From positions 1 to 64,000 of the forward strand of contig JBFMDN010000008.1 of NCBI GenBank assembly GCA_040753915.1: DNA of 64,000 bases, given 5' to 3'. The stretch's first letter is position 1, and each line of letters begins with the position of its first letter. Of the stretch, positions 61,601 to 64,000 are shown in pieces. Under the pieces are notes generated by a model. The model searched no databases. It had not been told where the DNA came from and saw only the letters and a list, made by a program, of their open reading frames with translations. This DNA comes from JBFMDN01 sp040753915. Lineage in GTDB: Bacteria; Desulfobacterota; Desulfomonilia; Desulfomonilales; Desulfomonilaceae. A program made the translations under genes and the position numbers.

Positions 61601-61874
61601 GCAGATCTACAAGATTCACGAGGGAAGGCCTCACATCGTGGACGGGATCAAGAATGGTGAGATAAACCTGGTTATCAACACGCCAACCGGCAAGGCCGGA
61701 AAACATGACGATTCCTACATCCGCAAGTCTGCAATTACCTACCGCGTCCCGTACATTACCACACTAGCCGCAGCCACTGCTGCAGCCCGGGGAATTCGCG
61801 CGTTCCGGTCGGGGCGAGGAAACATCAGGCCTCTTCAGAGCTATCACACGGATATTCAGGGCCGCGGCCAATAG
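58662..61874 (+). CDS. carB: Carbamoyl-phosphate synthase large subunit
   Basis: A 1070-residue enzyme that makes carbamoyl phosphate for arginine and pyrimidine synthesis. Both ATP-grasp halves are complete: VMIIGSGPIVIGQACEFDYS and VMVLGGGPNRIGQGIEFDYC start them, with IEINPRTSRSSALASKATG and LEANPRASRTVPIVSKVCG as the metal-binding cores. The C-terminal regulatory (MGS-like) domain begins near TVLISVSESERPAVLEVARK. The ATG at 58662 is preceded by AAGGAG; the frame is open further upstream without support. carA is not adjacent. Confidence 0.97.
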   Translation: MPPRNDISKVMIIGSGPIVIGQACEFDYSGTQACKALRKLGYTIVLVNSNPATIMTDPGMADATYVEPLNVETMTKIIEQERPDALLPNLGGQSGLNLSSELHRAGVLDKYGVKIIGVEADAIERGEDRIAFKETMNRLGIEMPASDPAFSVEEAERIAERLGYPVVIRPAYTLGGTGGGHVYNVEELRAVARRGISASLVGQILVEESVLGWEELELEVVRDSKNQMITVCFIENVDAMGVHTGDSYCTAPMLTIDPELQRRLQKYSYDIVEAIKVIGGTNIQFAHDPRTGRVVVIEINPRTSRSSALASKATGFPIALVSALLAGGLTLDEIPYWREGTLDKYTPWGEYVVVKFARWAFEKFEGVEDRLGTQMRAVGEVMSIGKTYKEAFQKSIRSLEIGRYGLGFAKDFNERSLEDLFNLLAEPTSERQFIMYEALRKGASIEALYEKTYIKPWFIQQMKELVLLEEEILQYRGRELPASLLEQAKKDGFSDRYLASLLQVPEVKIRSERESIGVVEAWEPVPVSGVENAAYYYSTYNAPDKVETSTRRKVMVLGGGPNRIGQGIEFDYCCVHAAFALRDEGLESIMVNCNPETVSTDYDTSDKLYFEPLTVEDVLSIYEKERPEGVIVQFGGQTPLNIANELAAAGVKIIGTSPDMIDLAEDRDRFRKRMDKLGIPQPESGMASTLREALDIAGEIGYPLMVRPSYVLGGRAMEVIHDREMLERYVSAAVEVSPERPILIDKFLENAIEAEADAVADGTDAFVPAVMEHIELAGIHSGDSACVIPPISIPPVHLETIREYTRRIAVELNVVGLMNIQYAIANDRVYVLEANPRASRTVPIVSKVCGFPMARVATQLMLGKKLADLDIKLAPIPHFGVKEAVFPFNMFPEVDPILGPEMRSTGEVLGLADSFGYAFYKAQEATQLPLPSEGTVLISVSESERPAVLEVARKFVELGFTIKATEGTHRHLSSHGIPSEQIYKIHEGRPHIVDGIKNGEINLVINTPTGKAGKHDDSYIRKSAITYRVPYITTLAAATAAARGIRAFRSGRGNIRPLQSYHTDIQGRGQ

Positions 61875-62328
61875 AATTTGCAGGACGCGTCCGAGGATTG
61901 AGAAAGGCTAGGCATTGAAATGTCTTATTGGATTCCCGTGCAGATGCTGTCGTAATGGTTCCGCAAGCTTGTATCTTACTCGAGCTGACAGCGGAGGCAC
62001 TGCTGAGGGAATGCCTTGCTCTCCCATGGTAAAGTGGAGAAACGGGGTAGAGGGTGGATTGTCAAATCGTGGCCTTTTCGGGGGGATAAAGCACGGATTT
62101 TCTTCCTGACAAGAGTGTTCGCACATTTCTGGGAAGGAAATCGAACATTTTTCTTTGTGGCGGTTATGGTATAAAATTGTTCTAGATCGCTCTTTTTTTG
62201 GTGGGTACTCCTGGCTGCGGAGGCAAGACCCTGGACCGGATCCCGGGATTTTGCCCTCGGCGTGCCCATCCCTTCGATACTTGTTGCGGGGGATTGGCCT
62301 CGGAACGAGCCCCTCGGAGATGACGTCC
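61875..62328. other. Intergenic gap with weak promoter-like element
   Basis: No gene is seen. A TATAAA at 62170-62175 could be a -10 element for the following kinase gene, but no good -35 is found 16-18 bases upstream. Confidence 0.35.
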
Positions 62329-63576
62329 ATGGATGAGGGCGAATCCAGCATGGGAGAGCTTTCCGCCGGGATGACCGAGTTGCGCCAGCGGCTGCAGGAA
62401 CTGGAGCATGCTGAAAAGAGGCTCCGCATAGCTGAGGAATGCATGGTCCAGTGGGAAATGCGGTTCCGGGCTCTGGCCCAATCGCCTCTTTATGGGATCG
62501 TGTCTCTTGACAGCGGCATGCGAGTGGCGTTCTGGAATCAGGGGGCGGAGCGGATATTCGGATACACCGCGCAGGAAGCGCAGAGCATGCAAGTCCGGGC
62601 AGTGCTGCCCGATTTACCTGAGCTGTTGCGGAGAATACATGACGAAAGCCTGGTCCAAGAGGGAAGGATCCTCTCCTTGGGCAGACCCTTTGAATGCAAG
62701 GGCGTCCGCAAGACCGGTGATCTCGTTCCGGTCGAATTCTGCATCTCGTCCTGGAAAGATCGATCCGGGATATCCTATTCGGTTGTAATCCGCGATATCA
62801 GCTTTAGAAAGCGGGCCATAGAGGCACTGCAATGTCGGGCGGAGGAAGCCAGGAAGCGGGCCGAAGAGCTGGAAACGCTGATTCAGAGTGTTGCACACGA
62901 TCTAAAGTCTCCGGTCGTGACAGTCAGAGGGTTAGCTCAACTCCTGGTCAAGAGAAGCCAGCGCTCTTTAACGGATCACGATCGCGACCAAGCCCTACGT
63001 CAGATCGCGACCAGTGCCCGATCGATGGAGGCATTGCTGAATGCTCTCCTGGAAGGTCTGTCCGCTCCGCATGCAAAACTGCAGTGGGCGCCCGTTCACC
63101 TGCGGACAACCATCGAGGAGGTGCTGGACCAACATAAGCAGGAGTTGCAGGAAAAGGGGATACGCGTCATGATCGATGTCCAGGAACGACTCCCTGACGT
63201 GTACGGAGATAAGCACAGGATCGGAAGAATCATCGACAATTTGGTGGCAAACGCAATTCGACACATGGGTGAGAGGACCCGCCCCTTTATCCAGATTCGC
63301 TGCGTGGCCAAGACAGGATTCATCGTTGTCAGCGTCTCGGACAACGGGAGGGGAATTCCGCCCGAACAGCAATCAAAGATTTTCGACCGCTTCGTCAGAG
63401 CTCCTGACCCCCAGGAGGGTACGGCCGGATCCGGGCTGGGGCTCTTTATCGCCAAAAAGTTCGTCGAGAGTCATCAAGGGAGAATTTGGGTTGAATCCAA
63501 GTTGGGGAGAGGAACAACGTTCAGTTTTACCCTTCCGAAATTCACTTCTGGAGAGCTCACCGACTACCAAATCTGA
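62329..63576 (+). CDS. PAS sensor histidine kinase
   Basis: A 415-residue soluble kinase. A coiled segment (LRQRLQELEHAEKRLRIAEE) is followed by a PAS domain (FRALAQSPLYGIVSLDSGMR) and PAC (FECKGVRKTGDLVPVEFCIS), a second coil, the HisKA domain with the phosphorylated histidine in SVAHDLKSPVVTVRGLAQLL, and a HATPase with IIDNLVANAIRH, VSDNGRGIPPEQQSKIFDRF and GSGLGLFIAKKF. GGAG lies nine bases before the chosen ATG; an in-frame ORF extends 58 codons upstream. No regulator is adjacent within the window. Confidence 0.9.
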   Translation: MDEGESSMGELSAGMTELRQRLQELEHAEKRLRIAEECMVQWEMRFRALAQSPLYGIVSLDSGMRVAFWNQGAERIFGYTAQEAQSMQVRAVLPDLPELLRRIHDESLVQEGRILSLGRPFECKGVRKTGDLVPVEFCISSWKDRSGISYSVVIRDISFRKRAIEALQCRAEEARKRAEELETLIQSVAHDLKSPVVTVRGLAQLLVKRSQRSLTDHDRDQALRQIATSARSMEALLNALLEGLSAPHAKLQWAPVHLRTTIEEVLDQHKQELQEKGIRVMIDVQERLPDVYGDKHRIGRIIDNLVANAIRHMGERTRPFIQIRCVAKTGFIVVSVSDNGRGIPPEQQSKIFDRFVRAPDPQEGTAGSGLGLFIAKKFVESHQGRIWVESKLGRGTTFSFTLPKFTSGELTDYQI

Positions 63577-63635
63577 AGTCCGTCATTTGGTCAATTCTGG
63601 CCATTTCAGGACAGACTGTTGCGTGTGGAGGTATC

Positions 63636-64000
63636 ATGGCCGACTCTAACAATTCTCTCGGTGCTTTCGAGATAAAGGACTGCGCGTTGGTGGCTATCGC
63701 TACCGGGGAGAGAGCACAGAATCTGAGAGAACTGAGAGACAAGCTGCAAACCGTCGCAGCAGGAAGTATCTATTACCATTTCTGGGCAAGGCTGCTGAGA
63801 CCTCGCTTCGATACTCCCCAGTACATTAATGATTTCGCCACCTGGAGCCACTACTCTCTGCACGACCAGATCTTGGCCGAGCGGTTGGCGATCATAGATC
63901 CTACGGCATTCGAGAGCCTTGAAGTACTGCGGCAGGAGTTGGTAGATATCATCGAGCAGCGTCTCGACGAAATCGAGTTGGCTCCTTGGGCAAAGGCCGA
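63636..64000 (+). CDS. DUF5752 protein, partial (cut by window edge)
   Basis: The first 121 codons of a gene that continues past the right edge. GGAGGT lies five bases before the ATG. The sequence contains GERAQNLRELRDKLQTV, AGSIYYHFWARLLRPRFDTP and NDFATWSHYSLHDQILAERL, which fits the DUF5752 family as I remember it. Members are often next to glycosyltransferase genes. It follows the histidine kinase by about 60 bases. Confidence 0.8.
   Translation, partial: MADSNNSLGAFEIKDCALVAIATGERAQNLRELRDKLQTVAAGSIYYHFWARLLRPRFDTPQYINDFATWSHYSLHDQILAERLAIIDPTAFESLEVLRQELVDIIEQRLDEIELAPWAKA

Overview
The window reads as ordinary chromosome of an anaerobic, Gram-negative, sulfate-reducer-like deltaproteobacterium (Desulfobacterota; Desulfomonile or Syntrophobacterales relatives are my best guess, made without any database search). 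Supporting signs are an Lrp-type siroheme decarboxylase, hgcAB mercury-methylation genes, DUF3786 and corrinoid-type Fe-S proteins, a LIV transport operon with an embedded acyl-CoA ligase, outer-membrane and lipoprotein genes, and many PAS kinases. I see no rRNA, tRNA, CRISPR array or complete transposase gene. About 50 genes are called, the last cut by the right edge.

Layout. 0.3-6.5 kb: oligopeptide-type binding protein and ssb (-), then HTH/Zn-ribbon regulator, mannosyl-3-phosphoglycerate phosphatase-like HAD, a Zn-ribbon membrane protein and a GNAT-like protein (+). 6.5-14.6 kb: a leftward operon livK-livG-livF-acyl-CoA ligase-livM-livH, followed by lutA and lutC without lutB. 15.4-23.6 kb (-): small secreted protein plus Sir2, then trmJ-lgt and a 1716-residue secreted TPR-CHAT protein. 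24-29 kb: outer-membrane protein with a clear terminator, then hgcA-hgcB-MBL hydrolase (-) and a divergent DUF3786 gene. 29-34 kb: TPR protein, orphan FtsX-type permease, a mosaic of intergenic repeats, a lipoprotein and a Ser/Gly/Tyr repeat protein. 34.6-40.5 kb (+): a tightly coupled operon of an FGE-like/PDZ protein, a large PAS/GAF histidine kinase and a REC-PAS-TPR regulator. 40.7-43.6 kb (-): dciA-like, mog, speH and a PrsW protease. 43.8-51.3 kb: oppF, a CFeSP-type Fe-S protein, a CdaA-CdaR fusion (c-di-AMP synthesis), an MreB-like gene, ahb, a small secreted protein and an MBL protein. 51.4-64 kb: PBP1A, mnmA, a PAC2 protein with an unknown partner, a PAS-LuxR regulator, carB, a PAS histidine kinase and a DUF5752 gene.

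The best-supported notable system is hgcAB: the corrinoid protein and its ferredoxin that make methylmercury. A strong palindrome covers the apparent GTG start of hgcA, and an in-frame UGA separates it from an upstream ATG. Less characterised candidates are the CHAT protein, the FGE-like/kinase/regulator operon with its divergent repeat protein, and the CdaA-CdaR fusion. Intergenic DNA carries at least four dispersed repeat families, two with clear terminal inverted repeats, plus a pair of perfect DnaA boxes near 46.1 kb.
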